A stretch of 28,543 nucleotides of DNA from contig CAZOYN010000007.1 of assembly GCA_964584135.1 (NCBI GenBank), positions 1 through 28,543 on the forward strand, written 5' to 3'. The first letter of the stretch is position 1, and each line of letters opens with the position of its first letter. Under the pieces are notes generated by a model. It was given only the letters and a program-made list of their open reading frames with translations, did no database searches and was not told the DNA's origin. Both the position numbers and the translations under genes were made by a program. The stretch comes from CAZOYN01 sp964584135 (GTDB taxonomy: Bacteria > Patescibacteriota > Saccharimonadia > Saccharimonadales > UBA4665). Of the stretch, positions 8,405 through 17,163 are shown piece after piece.

Positions 8405-9754
8405 GTGGCTAAACGACCAACCACGAGATACGTTTGTAGTAATTGCGGCCAACAACAGAGCACTTGGAGCGGCAAATGCCCCCAGTGCGGCGAATGGAAT
8501 ACCCTGCAAGAACAGCTAACACCAGCAACGGTGGCCGGCAGCGTGTCGAGTGGCAAAGCCTTGGCAACGGCTTCGGTCGCCGCCTCGGTGGCCAAAGATA
8601 GCCAGCGCTTGGTCTCCGGCATGGTCGAAGTCGATGACGTGTTCGGCGGCGGCATTGTAGCTGGCAGTGTCAACCTGATTGCCGGCCAGCCGGGTATTGG
8701 CAAAAGCACGCTGCTACTCCAACTGGCCTACGCCGTAGCCGCCAAAGTACCAGTTTTATATATCAGCGGCGAAGAATCGGCGCACCAAATTGGCTTGCGG
8801 GCCGAGCGCTTGGGCACGCTGCGCCAGGACTTGCAGCTGGCCACCAGCACCCTAGCTGACGATATCGCGGCCACCATTGCCAGCGGCCAGTACAAATTAG
8901 TTATCGTGGACTCCATCCAAGCAGTTAGTTGCAGGGCCATCAGCTCAGCGGCTGGTACCGTATCGCAAATCACCAACAGCACGCAGTTGCTGACCGCTGC
9001 CGCCAAGCAGTCCAACACGGCCATTATCCTGGTTGGCCATGTGACTAAAGAGGGCTCGATTGCCGGGCCGAAAGTCCTGGAGCACATGGTTGACGTGGTG
9101 CTGCAGCTGGAGGGCGACCGCTACGGCGGCTTTAAGTTATTGCGGGCTGTCAAGAACCGCTTTGGCTCCACCAATGAAGCTGGAATCTTTGAAATGGTCG
9201 AGCAAGGGCTTAAGCCAGTCGAAAACCCTTCGGCAGCACTGTTAGCCGAGCGCCAGGTGACTGATGGCTCAGTAGTGCTGGCCACCATGGAAGGCACCCG
9301 GCCGCTGCTGGTCGAAGTCCAGGCGCTGGTTAATCCCACCAGTTATGGCTACCCCAAGCGTACGGCCAGCGGTTTTGATTTAAACCGCCTCAACTTGTTA
9401 GTCGCTATGCTAGAACGTCGCACTAAGCTTAAACTGGCCGAACACGACATCTATATTAATATCGTTGGTGGTATGCAGATCCGCGAGCCGGCTGCTGACC
9501 TGGCCATCTGTTTAGCGATTGGCTCGGCCGCCAAGGGGCTCCAACTCAAGAAAAACGCCGTCGTCTTTGGGGAAGTCGGCCTCTCTGGCGAAGTCCGTCA
9601 CGTGCCGTATGCTGAAAAGCGCCTGGCTGAAGCCAAAAAGCTGGGCTTTGACGGCGCCATCGGCCCGCCAGTCCGCGCCGGTCGAAAACTAGCCGGCTTG
9701 CACACTGTCTCCGATATTCGCAGCGCCCTTAACCAGTTTCTTGAAAAAGACTAA
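8405..9754 (+). CDS. radA: DNA repair protein RadA (Sms)
   Basis: A 449-aa RecA-like ATPase of recombination that helps process branched intermediates. The N-terminal C4 zinc finger has Cys11, Cys14, Cys25 and Cys28. The ATPase has Walker A GQPGIGKST (94-102) and Walker B LVIVDSIQA. The RadA-specific KNRFG motif is at 250-254. A C-terminal Lon-protease-like domain covers about 285-449 (RTASGFDLNRLNLLVAMLERR). Length matches the family. Translation starts at GTG with GGAGG just upstream; the sequence MAKRPTTRYVCSNCG fits the family start. The gene is convergent with the penicillin-binding protein gene, with stops overlapping by 4 nt. Confidence 0.96.
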   Translation: MAKRPTTRYVCSNCGQQQSTWSGKCPQCGEWNTLQEQLTPATVAGSVSSGKALATASVAASVAKDSQRLVSGMVEVDDVFGGGIVAGSVNLIAGQPGIGKSTLLLQLAYAVAAKVPVLYISGEESAHQIGLRAERLGTLRQDLQLATSTLADDIAATIASGQYKLVIVDSIQAVSCRAISSAAGTVSQITNSTQLLTAAAKQSNTAIILVGHVTKEGSIAGPKVLEHMVDVVLQLEGDRYGGFKLLRAVKNRFGSTNEAGIFEMVEQGLKPVENPSAALLAERQVTDGSVVLATMEGTRPLLVEVQALVNPTSYGYPKRTASGFDLNRLNLLVAMLERRTKLKLAEHDIYINIVGGMQIREPAADLAICLAIGSAAKGLQLKKNAVVFGEVGLSGEVRHVPYAEKRLAEAKKLGFDGAIGPPVRAGRKLAGLHTVSDIRSALNQFLEKD

Positions 9755-12700
9755 TTAACTGTTGCGTCGGCAGTGTTGCCAGCACTATCTTTAAGAGTAA
9801 CTTTTGTGCCTTTGGGTGCCAGCGCCGAATTACCCGATGACGCGGTGCACGGGCTGGCAGAACTTGAGCATAGCACCACACTACCATTAGATTTTAGGAC
9901 TATCGTGAATGGACCGGTACCTCCGCTCCAGGAAAAGCTGTCAATGTTACTGCTCCTTGTGGCCGTGAACCCTGACAGGGGAACGGTTGTTACAACCGGC
10001 GGAACAGTAAAATTTACGCTTGCCGTATCGCTGCCCTGGTATAGCACGCTATCTGTAACCGTTGCTGTGATTGTGCCCGACCCAGTCGACGTTGGCGTAT
10101 AGGTAAATGACACAGTGCTCGGCGAATCGCTGACAGTTTCAGAGTGGATAGTTTGGCCGTCAAGCGTGAAGTTGACGGTGCCAGGATAGTTAGGGTACTG
10201 CGGGTCGGTCAGCAGGTGTGTACCTTGGGTCACCGTGGCCGTAATTGTGCAGCTACTATTGCAATCGCTGGGGGCGGTCAGGGTGATGGTTGGCGGGCTG
10301 TCATTGCAGTTGTGGACGTCGTCGGTAGCTGTGGCACCTCCGGAACCACTTGAACCACTGCTGCCGATGCTTTGCATACCGCCGTTAAAAATGTCTATGT
10401 TCCAATTAGCCGCGTTACCGTTAACCTGGGTCTGTTTAGCGAGCGGTGGGGTACAGCTGGTGGCGACTTTGCCGGAAACCTTATCCAGTACTTGGGAGCT
10501 GTTGGTTTTGTTGCCGCCGATGTACCAGGAAGGGAAGAGGTCGTTGGTGGGGCTGGGCTCAATGTCGCCGTTGTGGATGTGCCTGCTGAGTACAAAGGCC
10601 GGTTGTGTCTTAATGTCTGAAGGCTGCACCCAGTTATTGGGCTTGAGGCCCTGGTGGGCAAACTCCATCCACGGTCTCGTTAACGGTTCAGTCAGGACTT
10701 CCATGAAGGTGCTCAAGGTCACCTGGCGGGTGTGGTTGCCAACCCATGAAACCACGGCGTACTTGGTGGACCAGCTGGTCATCAAGCCGTCATAGCCATC
10801 GTTCGTAGTGCCAGTCTTAACGCCAAAGTGCCAACCGTTGTAGCGCTGGAATTTGTAGCCACCGCTAGACAATGGGGCGCATGACGTGTCGGTGCAGCTG
10901 CCCGGTAAGTAGCTGGCCCGCGGGTCACTGGCCATATCGTCCACAATGTAGGCGGCGTCAGCCTTGACAGCTTGGGTGGGCTGGGGCTGCTTCCACTGGT
11001 AGACCTGCTTGCCGGCGGCATCGGTAATTTGCATGATGTAGGTGTGGGGAATGGCTTGGCCGAGCCGTCCAAGGGTGGACAGCCCGTTGACATGGTCATC
11101 TAAGTGCAGGTAGGCGCCGTCACCAATGGCTGAAGCGCCATAACACTGCGTCGTTTGGGTCAGGGCTTCGTCAGCGTAGCAGTTGTAGGCGTTCTGGTGT
11201 TTTTGTTGGTCATAGGTGTTGTCCATCATAGCTGAGGCTGTGCTGATGACTTTATTAACGGAATCAACGTGGCCGGGGCTGCCGTCGTTGGGCACGGCCT
11301 CCAGCATGGCCTTGACGGCCGGGACGTTACGTGAGCCACCCAAGGCGTAACGGATGGGCAGTGGGCCGGGGTAAATAAAGTCGTAATCTTCCAAACAGTT
11401 GCCGCCAACTTTTGGCAGAGCTTTATTGGTACAGGGATAACCGGGGATGGCGCCTTGCTGGTCATATAACACCGAACCGGCGCCGACATTATTATTGTTA
11501 TTAATCAGCGTGACGTAGTCGTAAGGCTTAAAGCTCGAGCCCGGGGGGATCTTTATGCCGGCCGCGTAATTATCCTGGCCGTGGTCGGGGTTACTAAAGT
11601 CCGTACCACCCACCAGCATCACAATCTGGCCGGTTTGGACGTCTTCGCCAACCATGGCTTCTTCGTCGGCACCATAGCGCTCAACGTGGCCAAGGTTGGC
11701 GGCTACCAGCTGTTCAGCCTTGGCTTGAAGGTCCATGTTCAGGGTAGTTATTACCTTCCAACCACCGCGCTGCACCGTAGTAGCGCCATAGGTTTGCTCC
11801 AGTTCCTGCTTGGCGGCCAACACGAAGTAGGGCGCTTGGATACCCTGGTATTTTGGCGCTTGGGTGTGCACCTGGGCCAGGATATCCACTTGCTTGGCAG
11901 CGTCGGCCTGGGCTTTAGTGATGTAGCCCTGGCTGACCATTTGGTCGAGGATGTAGTGCTGCCGGTTGAGGAGCGCGGTTGAGCTAAAGGTATCGGCGGT
12001 AACGGCTGGGTTGAACTTGCTGCTGCCATAGGGCGAGTAGTAACTTGGGGCCTGCGGGATGGCGGCCAACATCGTGGCCTGGGCTAAGGTCAGGTTTTTG
12101 GCGCTGGTCTGGAAGTAGTCGCGCGAGGCACTCTCCACGCCATATTCCACGCCACCGTACGGCGCAATGTTGAGGTAGCCAGCTAAAATATCATCTTTGG
12201 AGTATTCACGTTCTAGCTCGACGGCCAAGATCAGCTCTTTAACCTTACGCGTCACCGTGCGGTTGCCCGTCCACTGCTCGTTCAGCTTTACTAACTGCTG
12301 TGTAATGGTCGACCCGCCCTGCACGCTACCGCTACCGCCAAAGGCATCGTGGAAGCCGGCGCGCATAATGCCACGCACGTCAAAGGCGCCGTGGTTGTAG
12401 AAGTTCTTGTCTTCAATGGCCACCGTGGCTTCTTTCATATAGCTTGAGATGTCTGGGCTAGAGACTGGTATGCGCTTCACAGCGTCGTAGTCCTGCCAGA
12501 GCACGGTTTTGCCAGTACGGTCATAATAGGTAATACTACCGCCAAAATCACTGCCGGCGATGTCCTTAATCTTCGGTAAGTCCTTACGGAAGTAGGCGAA
12601 TAAGCCAATGGTCAGAAAGAACATCACCACAATACCCACGCCGATAATCTTCAGGGCCATAATGGCCCCTTCGCGGCTAAACCAGTAGTGGGCCAAACGT

Positions 12701-12903
12701 CTCGGCTCTAGGCGGTAGAGTGCCCGCTTCCAGCGGTCCTTCGGCAGCGTGCTTAAATAAGAAGCTTTCTCGGCTGCCCGGGCCAGCTTGTTTGATTTTA
12801 GCCGGTCAGCGAGAGTGCGGTTGACCTTAAGGCTCTTACCACTCTTCGTTGTGACAGTGTTTTTGGATCGTCGACTGCGGCGAGAACCGCGACCAGCGTT
12901 CAT
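9751..12903 (-). CDS. Class A penicillin-binding protein (GT51 plus transpeptidase) with Ig-like C-terminus
   Basis: A 1050-aa bifunctional peptidoglycan synthase of the PBP1A type. A very basic cytosolic tail of about 80 residues precedes one membrane segment (about 82-104). The GT51 glycosyltransferase domain has catalytic Glu164 in AIEDKNFYNH, GGSTITQQ (197-204) and ELEREYSKDDILAGYLN. The transpeptidase domain has SSFK (456-459), SRN (524-526) and KTGT (696-699), so both activities look intact. A Ser/Gly linker near 880 leads to about 150 residues of beta-rich, Thr/Ser-rich Ig-like sequence. All 12 cysteines lie in or after the transpeptidase domain. I chose the ATG at 12903 (MNAGRGSRRS). 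A longer in-frame reading from TTG at 12936 adds 11 residues, but that codon sits at the predicted transcription start. Confidence 0.93.
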   Translation of the reverse strand: MNAGRGSRRSRRSKNTVTTKSGKSLKVNRTLADRLKSNKLARAAEKASYLSTLPKDRWKRALYRLEPRRLAHYWFSREGAIMALKIIGVGIVVMFFLTIGLFAYFRKDLPKIKDIAGSDFGGSITYYDRTGKTVLWQDYDAVKRIPVSSPDISSYMKEATVAIEDKNFYNHGAFDVRGIMRAGFHDAFGGSGSVQGGSTITQQLVKLNEQWTGNRTVTRKVKELILAVELEREYSKDDILAGYLNIAPYGGVEYGVESASRDYFQTSAKNLTLAQATMLAAIPQAPSYYSPYGSSKFNPAVTADTFSSTALLNRQHYILDQMVSQGYITKAQADAAKQVDILAQVHTQAPKYQGIQAPYFVLAAKQELEQTYGATTVQRGGWKVITTLNMDLQAKAEQLVAANLGHVERYGADEEAMVGEDVQTGQIVMLVGGTDFSNPDHGQDNYAAGIKIPPGSSFKPYDYVTLINNNNNVGAGSVLYDQQGAIPGYPCTNKALPKVGGNCLEDYDFIYPGPLPIRYALGGSRNVPAVKAMLEAVPNDGSPGHVDSVNKVISTASAMMDNTYDQQKHQNAYNCYADEALTQTTQCYGASAIGDGAYLHLDDHVNGLSTLGRLGQAIPHTYIMQITDAAGKQVYQWKQPQPTQAVKADAAYIVDDMASDPRASYLPGSCTDTSCAPLSSGGYKFQRYNGWHFGVKTGTTNDGYDGLMTSWSTKYAVVSWVGNHTRQVTLSTFMEVLTEPLTRPWMEFAHQGLKPNNWVQPSDIKTQPAFVLSRHIHNGDIEPSPTNDLFPSWYIGGNKTNSSQVLDKVSGKVATSCTPPLAKQTQVNGNAANWNIDIFNGGMQSIGSSGSSGSGGATATDDVHNCNDSPPTITLTAPSDCNSSCTITATVTQGTHLLTDPQYPNYPGTVNFTLDGQTIHSETVSDSPSTVSFTYTPTSTGSGTITATVTDSVLYQGSDTASVNFTVPPVVTTVPLSGFTATRSSNIDSFSWSGGTGPFTIVLKSNGSVVLCSSSASPCTASSGNSALAPKGTKVTLKDSAGNTADATVN

Positions 12904-12936
12904 TGGTGTGTATCTGTCTCCCTCATGAATTCTCAA

Positions 12937-12960
12937 GGCTCATTATAGCAAACATGAGCC
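12937..12960. promoter_or_regulatory. PBP promoter within a dyad, possible operator
   Basis: On the minus strand an extended -10, TGCTATAAT, spans 12950-12942, with a predicted start near 12935. It lies inside an inverted repeat with 7-bp arms, GGCTCAT (12937-12943) and ATGAGCC (12954-12960), separated by 10 nt. A dyad centred on the -10 could be a repressor site. A GAGGGAG at about 14 nt before the ATG is a weak ribosome binding site. Confidence 0.45.
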
Positions 12961-13023
12961 CAAACCAGCCTACCTTTACATGACTTTTTAAGCTAATTCC
13001 CAGCTTCCATTTGGTGTATCGGG

Positions 13024-13029
13024 TATACT
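13024..13029 (+). promoter_or_regulatory. TATACT -10 box of tyrS, leaderless
   Basis: GTATACT ends 6 nt before the ATG at 13036. With the last T at -7, the A of the ATG is exactly +1. There is no Shine-Dalgarno site and no clear -35. This is the cleanest leaderless example in the window. Confidence 0.6.
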
Positions 13030-13035
13030 ATTTGC

Positions 13036-14286
13036 ATGACCCTATCTGAAGAGCTGGCCTGGCGCGGCTTCCTCAACCAAACCACCTACAAAGACCCAAG
13101 CGCCCTTGATGGAGATCCTATTACCTTTTACTGGGGCGTTGACCCCAGCGCCGACTCCATGACCGTTGGCAACCTGGCAGTTGCCATGATGGTGCGGCAT
13201 TTTATCCAGACCGGCCACCACAAGGCAGTGCTCCTGGTGGGCGGTGCTACCGGGCTGATTGGCGACCCTGACGGTAAGCGTGAAGAGCGCGACCTGAAAT
13301 CGTTTGATGAAATCGCGGCTAATAAAGCCAAAATTGCCGAACAATACCAGAAACTCTTCGCCGGCCAACCGTTTGAGCTGGTAGATAACTATGACTGGTT
13401 TAAGGGCCTGGGCTATCTGGAGTTCCTGCGTGATGTGGGTAAGCATGTACCCATGCGCCAGATGCTTGGCCGGGAATTTGTCCAATCGCGACTCGGTGAA
13501 GCAGGTACTGGCATCAGCTATGCCGAGTTTAGCTACTCCCTTATCCAGGCCTATGACTTCCTATACTTATTCCGCGAAAAAGCTGTCACCCTACAAGTCT
13601 GTGGTGCCGACCAGTGGGGCAATAGCATTGCCGGCGTGGAACTGATCCGCCGCATCACTGGCAATGAGGCGCATGTTTGGTCTGCCCCATTGGTAGTTAA
13701 CCTGGCCACCGGTGTTAAATTTGGCAAGAGCGAAGACGGTGCCGTGTGGCTTGACCCGGCCAAGACCACCCCCACCGAGTTTTACCAGTTCTGGATTAAC
13801 TGTGATGACGAAGGTGTCGAAAGCTACCTCAAAATCTATACCCCTTTGAGCCAACAAGACATTGCAGCCGTTATGTCTCAGCATCAAGCCAACCGTCAGG
13901 CACGCCTGGCGCAAACCCGCCTGGCTGAAGAAGTTACCAAACTCGTCCACGGCGAGACAAACATGCAATTGGCGAAGGCCGTTACTGAGTTCTTAACGAA
14001 CCGTAAACCCATTGGCCAGGCGAGCGAGGCCGAGCTAAAGCAGCTCCGGCGAGAAATCCCCCATGTCCAAACCCAGGGTGGGGCTGATCTGGCCGAGGTT
14101 TTAGTCCAGGCAGGTCTGGTATCATCTAAGAGCGAGGGCCAGCGGGTGCGTTCATCGGGCGGCATCTATATAAATGGCCAGGGCGTGACCGCTGAGCAGC
14201 TAGCTGAGGACCATTTCCAAAACGGCCGCCTGCTACTGCGCCGGGGCAAGCGCTTTGAAGACTCGGCGCTGGTAGAACTTGGCTAG
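13036..14286 (+). CDS. tyrS: Tyrosyl-tRNA synthetase
   Basis: A 416-aa class I synthetase that charges tRNA-Tyr. The Rossmann domain holds the HIGH-equivalent region DPSADSMTVGNL (36-47). The conserved QMLGREFVQSRL and SYAEFSYSLIQAYDFLYL blocks and QVCGADQWGNSIAG follow. KFGKS at 228-232 is the KMSKS-equivalent loop. A C-terminal S4-like RNA-binding domain covers about 350-416 (SKSEGQRVRSSGGIYING). Length matches bacterial TyrRS. The ATG is chosen because it begins the family N-terminus and sits at the predicted transcription start of a TATACT promoter. Confidence 0.96.
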   Translation: MTLSEELAWRGFLNQTTYKDPSALDGDPITFYWGVDPSADSMTVGNLAVAMMVRHFIQTGHHKAVLLVGGATGLIGDPDGKREERDLKSFDEIAANKAKIAEQYQKLFAGQPFELVDNYDWFKGLGYLEFLRDVGKHVPMRQMLGREFVQSRLGEAGTGISYAEFSYSLIQAYDFLYLFREKAVTLQVCGADQWGNSIAGVELIRRITGNEAHVWSAPLVVNLATGVKFGKSEDGAVWLDPAKTTPTEFYQFWINCDDEGVESYLKIYTPLSQQDIAAVMSQHQANRQARLAQTRLAEEVTKLVHGETNMQLAKAVTEFLTNRKPIGQASEAELKQLRREIPHVQTQGGADLAEVLVQAGLVSSKSEGQRVRSSGGIYINGQGVTAEQLAEDHFQNGRLLLRRGKRFEDSALVELG

Positions 14287-14306
14287 CCTGCGAAGCTTGG
14301 TATACT
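14279..14306 (+). promoter_or_regulatory. Promoter of the SAM methyltransferase gene, near-leaderless
   Basis: TTGGCT (14279-14284), a 16-bp spacer and TATACT (14301-14306) predict a start near 14313, 3 nt before the ATG. The -35 overlaps the tyrS stop region. No Shine-Dalgarno site is visible. Confidence 0.55.
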
Positions 14307-14315
14307 GAGAATATA

Positions 14316-15104
14316 ATGGCCAAAACGACCACCAAACCGCAAAAGCACAAGCGGGCTGACCAGTACAACGACCCGAGCTACAACTACTTAAAATATTGGA
14401 AAGGCCGCGATTACGAGCATTTGGCCGAAACCTTTGCCATCCGTAAATTACTCAAAGGCAAACACGTTAAAACTGCAGTTGACGTGGGCGGCGGCTATGG
14501 CCGCCTAAGCGTCTTGCTCGAAGATTATGCCGACGAGGTAACCCTGGCTGAACCAAGCCAGCAACAGCTCGATATCGCTAAAGATTTTTTGAAAGACCAC
14601 CCGGAGATTAAACGCGAGCTCATGCAGGCCGATGACCTAAAGTTTGAAGACGGGTCGGTTGACTTGCTGACAATGATCCGGGTTATGCACCATGTGCCGG
14701 ACCCGTCGCCGGAGTTTAACGAGATTGCCCGCGTATTACACCCCCATGGCCTGGCAATTATCGAAGTCGCCAACTACTTGCACATCCGTAACCGCCTAAA
14801 ACACCTATTGCGGGGCCAGCGCATGCCCGTTAAGCCAGTAGATATCCGTTCGGCGGCTAACCGCCGCGACGACGAAGTGGCGTTCGTAAACCACAACCCC
14901 TATACCGTAGTTCGCCAGCTGGAACATGCTGGCCTGCAAGTGGTAAGCACGCTATCGGTCTCTAACCTGCGCAGTGTCCGGCTTAAGAAGTTATTACCGC
15001 GTGAGGTGATGCTCGGGGCTGAGCGAGCCTTGCAACGGCCGCTGGCCATGGTGTACTTTGGCCCCAGCATCTTCTTCCTGGTACGCAAGCAGCCCAACCC
15101 TTAA
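14316..15104 (+). CDS. Class I SAM-dependent methyltransferase
   Basis: A 262-aa methyltransferase of the Methyltransf_11/UbiE-like type. SAM-binding motif I is AVDVGGGYGRLSVLL (about 55-69). The acidic residue after strand 2 is in EVTLAEPSQQ. Motif II-like DGSVDLLTMIRVMHHVPDP is followed by the motif III region HPHGLAIIEVANY. A lysine/threonine-rich N-terminus (KTTTKPQKHKRADQYNDPSYN) is unlike typical family members and may bind a polar partner. The substrate cannot be told from sequence. The gene lies between tyrS and recG with its own TATACT box and no Shine-Dalgarno site. Confidence 0.85.
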   Translation: MAKTTTKPQKHKRADQYNDPSYNYLKYWKGRDYEHLAETFAIRKLLKGKHVKTAVDVGGGYGRLSVLLEDYADEVTLAEPSQQQLDIAKDFLKDHPEIKRELMQADDLKFEDGSVDLLTMIRVMHHVPDPSPEFNEIARVLHPHGLAIIEVANYLHIRNRLKHLLRGQRMPVKPVDIRSAANRRDDEVAFVNHNPYTVVRQLEHAGLQVVSTLSVSNLRSVRLKKLLPREVMLGAERALQRPLAMVYFGPSIFFLVRKQPNP

Positions 15105-15109
15105 TCTCG

Positions 15110-15115
15110 TATACT
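15110..15115 (+). promoter_or_regulatory. TATACT -10 box of recG, leaderless
   Basis: GTATACTGA lies 7 nt before the ATG at 15123. The predicted start is 15122, leaving a 1-nt leader. There is no Shine-Dalgarno site and no good -35. The box lies in the 18-nt gap after the methyltransferase stop. Confidence 0.55.
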
Positions 15116-15122
15116 GAAGCCT

Positions 15123-17159
15123 ATGACTTTGGAGAGTCCGGTAACGGAGTTAAAGGGTGTTGGCAACAGTTTGGCGAAACAATTAGCGGTTGTTGGCGTC
15201 AAAACAGTCGCTCAACTCATTGATTATTATCCGCGGCGCTACGACGATTATTCGCAGGTTTCGCCCATCAAATCCCTCAAACCAGGGCTGGTCTCCGTCG
15301 AAGCAGTTATTAAGCAGGTCAAAGGCCGCTACGTGCGCCGGGGGCTGCATATAACAGAGGCGGTGGCCAGCGACAAAACCGGCAGCGTTCGGTTAGTCTG
15401 GTTTAACCAACCTTACCGTGAGGCTGCCACCAAGCTTGATGAGCCGTATTTCGTGTCGGGCCAGTACGAACTCAGCCGTCAGCGGTTCGCTATTATGAAC
15501 CCCAGCCTGGAACTGGCTAGCAGTTTCCCAGTTAACACTGCCCGCATTGTGCCTGTTTACCGGGAGACGAAGGGCGTAACTTCGCGGCAGATCCGTACTG
15601 CGGTAAAGCAAGTTGTGCCACTCATTGAAACCCTACCCGAAACACTGCCAGGCTGGCTGGTTAAAGATGAGGAATTGATAAGCCGGGCAGCCGCGCTCTT
15701 GGCTATCCACTTTCCTGATTCGGCCAAGCATCTTCAGGCTGCCCAGCGCCGGCTGGGTTTTGAAGAAGTTTTCGCGCTTAGTCTGGCCAGCTTGTTGAAT
15801 AAGCAGGAAAACCAGCAGGAAACCGCTCTGGAGATTCCTTTCAACGAGAAATTAGCCCGCCAATTTGTAGAACATTTGCCGTTCCAGCTAACCGATGCCC
15901 AACGCAAGGTCATCTGGCAAATTTATCTGGATTTGCAACGGCCGCACCCCATGAACCGCTTAGTGGAAGGCGATGTTGGCTCCGGCAAAACCGTGGTGGC
16001 CACTATGGCCGCCTTAATAGCGCTGGAACAGGGGTGGCAAGTAGCTTTTATGGCACCCACTGAGCTTTTGGCCCGCCAGCACGCCGACACTATTTTTCGC
16101 CTGCTCAAGCCGCTAAATATGGAACATGTGGTGGCGCTGTTGGTCGGTAGCCTATCGGCCGCCCAAAAAACCCATGCCCAGGCCGCTATCAAAAGCGGCC
16201 AAGCCCGCTTTATTATCGGCACCCACGCGCTGATTCAGGAAAAAGTTGATATGCACAAACTGGCGTTGGTTGTAATTGATGAACAACACCGCTTCGGCGT
16301 AGACCAACGCAAGGCTTTGCAAGCCAAAGCTGGCCATATGCCACACGTCTTAAGCCTGACAGCTACGCCCATCCCACGCTCGCTGGCGCTCACCCTGTAT
16401 GGCGAGCTTGATGTATCAATCCTGGCCGAAAAACCACCTGGCCGCTTACCGGTAACCACCGAGATTATTTCGCCCAATTCACACGCTCAGCTGTACGAAA
16501 AAATCAACCATGAACTGGCTCAGGGACGGCAAATGTTCGTGGTTTGCCCGCTCATATCCGAATCCGAAGTCTTGGATAGTAAATCAGCCGAGCAGGTGTA
16601 CGAACAGCTGAGAGGCCACGACTTTAAACAGTTCAAAATTGGCCTGCTACACGGCAAGTTTAAACCGGCCGACAAAAACCAGGTGATGGAGCAATTCGTG
16701 GGCGGCCAACTCGATATTTTGGTAGCTACCACGGTTATTGAAGTCGGCGTAGACGTGCCCAACGCCACGGTCATGCTGGTAGAAAGTGCCGAACGCTTTG
16801 GGCTGGCCCAGATCCATCAACTACGCGGCCGGGTGGGCCGGGGGCGACACCAAGGCTCGTGTTATCTGATGCTTGATGATTCGCGGGCTCCCAGCCGCCG
16901 GCTGAAGGCGCTGGAGAGCTCTAACGATGGCTTCAGGTTGGCCGAACTTGACCTCGAATTACGCGGCCCGGGGGCAATTTATGGCACCTTGCAGCACGGC
17001 GCGCTGGATCTGCGAATCGCCAAAATAACAGATACAAAATTGATTGCGGCGGCGCGTAGTGGCGCCCAGGCTCTACTCGAACATGGCGATGATTTGCTAC
17101 AATATAAGCAACTCATGCAAGAAGTTAACCGCCTGCGGGCAGTCACAAACCTCAACTAA
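15123..17159 (+). CDS. recG: ATP-dependent DNA helicase RecG
   Basis: A 678-aa SF2 helicase that remodels stalled replication forks and Holliday junctions. The N-terminal helix-hairpin and wedge/OB region covers about 1-230 (MTLESPVTELKGVGNSLAKQL; YYPRRYDDYS). Walker A is GDVGSGKT (283-290). The Walker B motif DEQH (386-389) is followed by RFGVDQR, as is typical for RecG. Motif III is SLTATPIPRSLAL, and the second RecA-like domain ends with QIHQLRGRVGRG. Length fits the family (about 680-690 aa). The stop is 4 nt before the phospholipase-like gene, so recG, that gene and rsmD probably form one transcript. Confidence 0.97.
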   Translation: MTLESPVTELKGVGNSLAKQLAVVGVKTVAQLIDYYPRRYDDYSQVSPIKSLKPGLVSVEAVIKQVKGRYVRRGLHITEAVASDKTGSVRLVWFNQPYREAATKLDEPYFVSGQYELSRQRFAIMNPSLELASSFPVNTARIVPVYRETKGVTSRQIRTAVKQVVPLIETLPETLPGWLVKDEELISRAAALLAIHFPDSAKHLQAAQRRLGFEEVFALSLASLLNKQENQQETALEIPFNEKLARQFVEHLPFQLTDAQRKVIWQIYLDLQRPHPMNRLVEGDVGSGKTVVATMAALIALEQGWQVAFMAPTELLARQHADTIFRLLKPLNMEHVVALLVGSLSAAQKTHAQAAIKSGQARFIIGTHALIQEKVDMHKLALVVIDEQHRFGVDQRKALQAKAGHMPHVLSLTATPIPRSLALTLYGELDVSILAEKPPGRLPVTTEIISPNSHAQLYEKINHELAQGRQMFVVCPLISESEVLDSKSAEQVYEQLRGHDFKQFKIGLLHGKFKPADKNQVMEQFVGGQLDILVATTVIEVGVDVPNATVMLVESAERFGLAQIHQLRGRVGRGRHQGSCYLMLDDSRAPSRRLKALESSNDGFRLAELDLELRGPGAIYGTLQHGALDLRIAKITDTKLIAAARSGAQALLEHGDDLLQYKQLMQEVNRLRAVTNLN

Positions 17160-17163
17160 AACC

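Noticed and set aside
12904..12936. TTG start for the penicillin-binding protein at 12936
   Set aside because: The TTG coincides with the predicted transcription start and has no ribosome binding site. The ATG at 12903 is more likely, although a leaderless TTG start cannot be excluded.
17044..17163. N-terminal extension of the phospholipase-like gene into recG
   Set aside because: The extra 40 residues are recG out of frame. The ATG at 17164, 4 nt after the recG stop, gives a sensible N-terminus.
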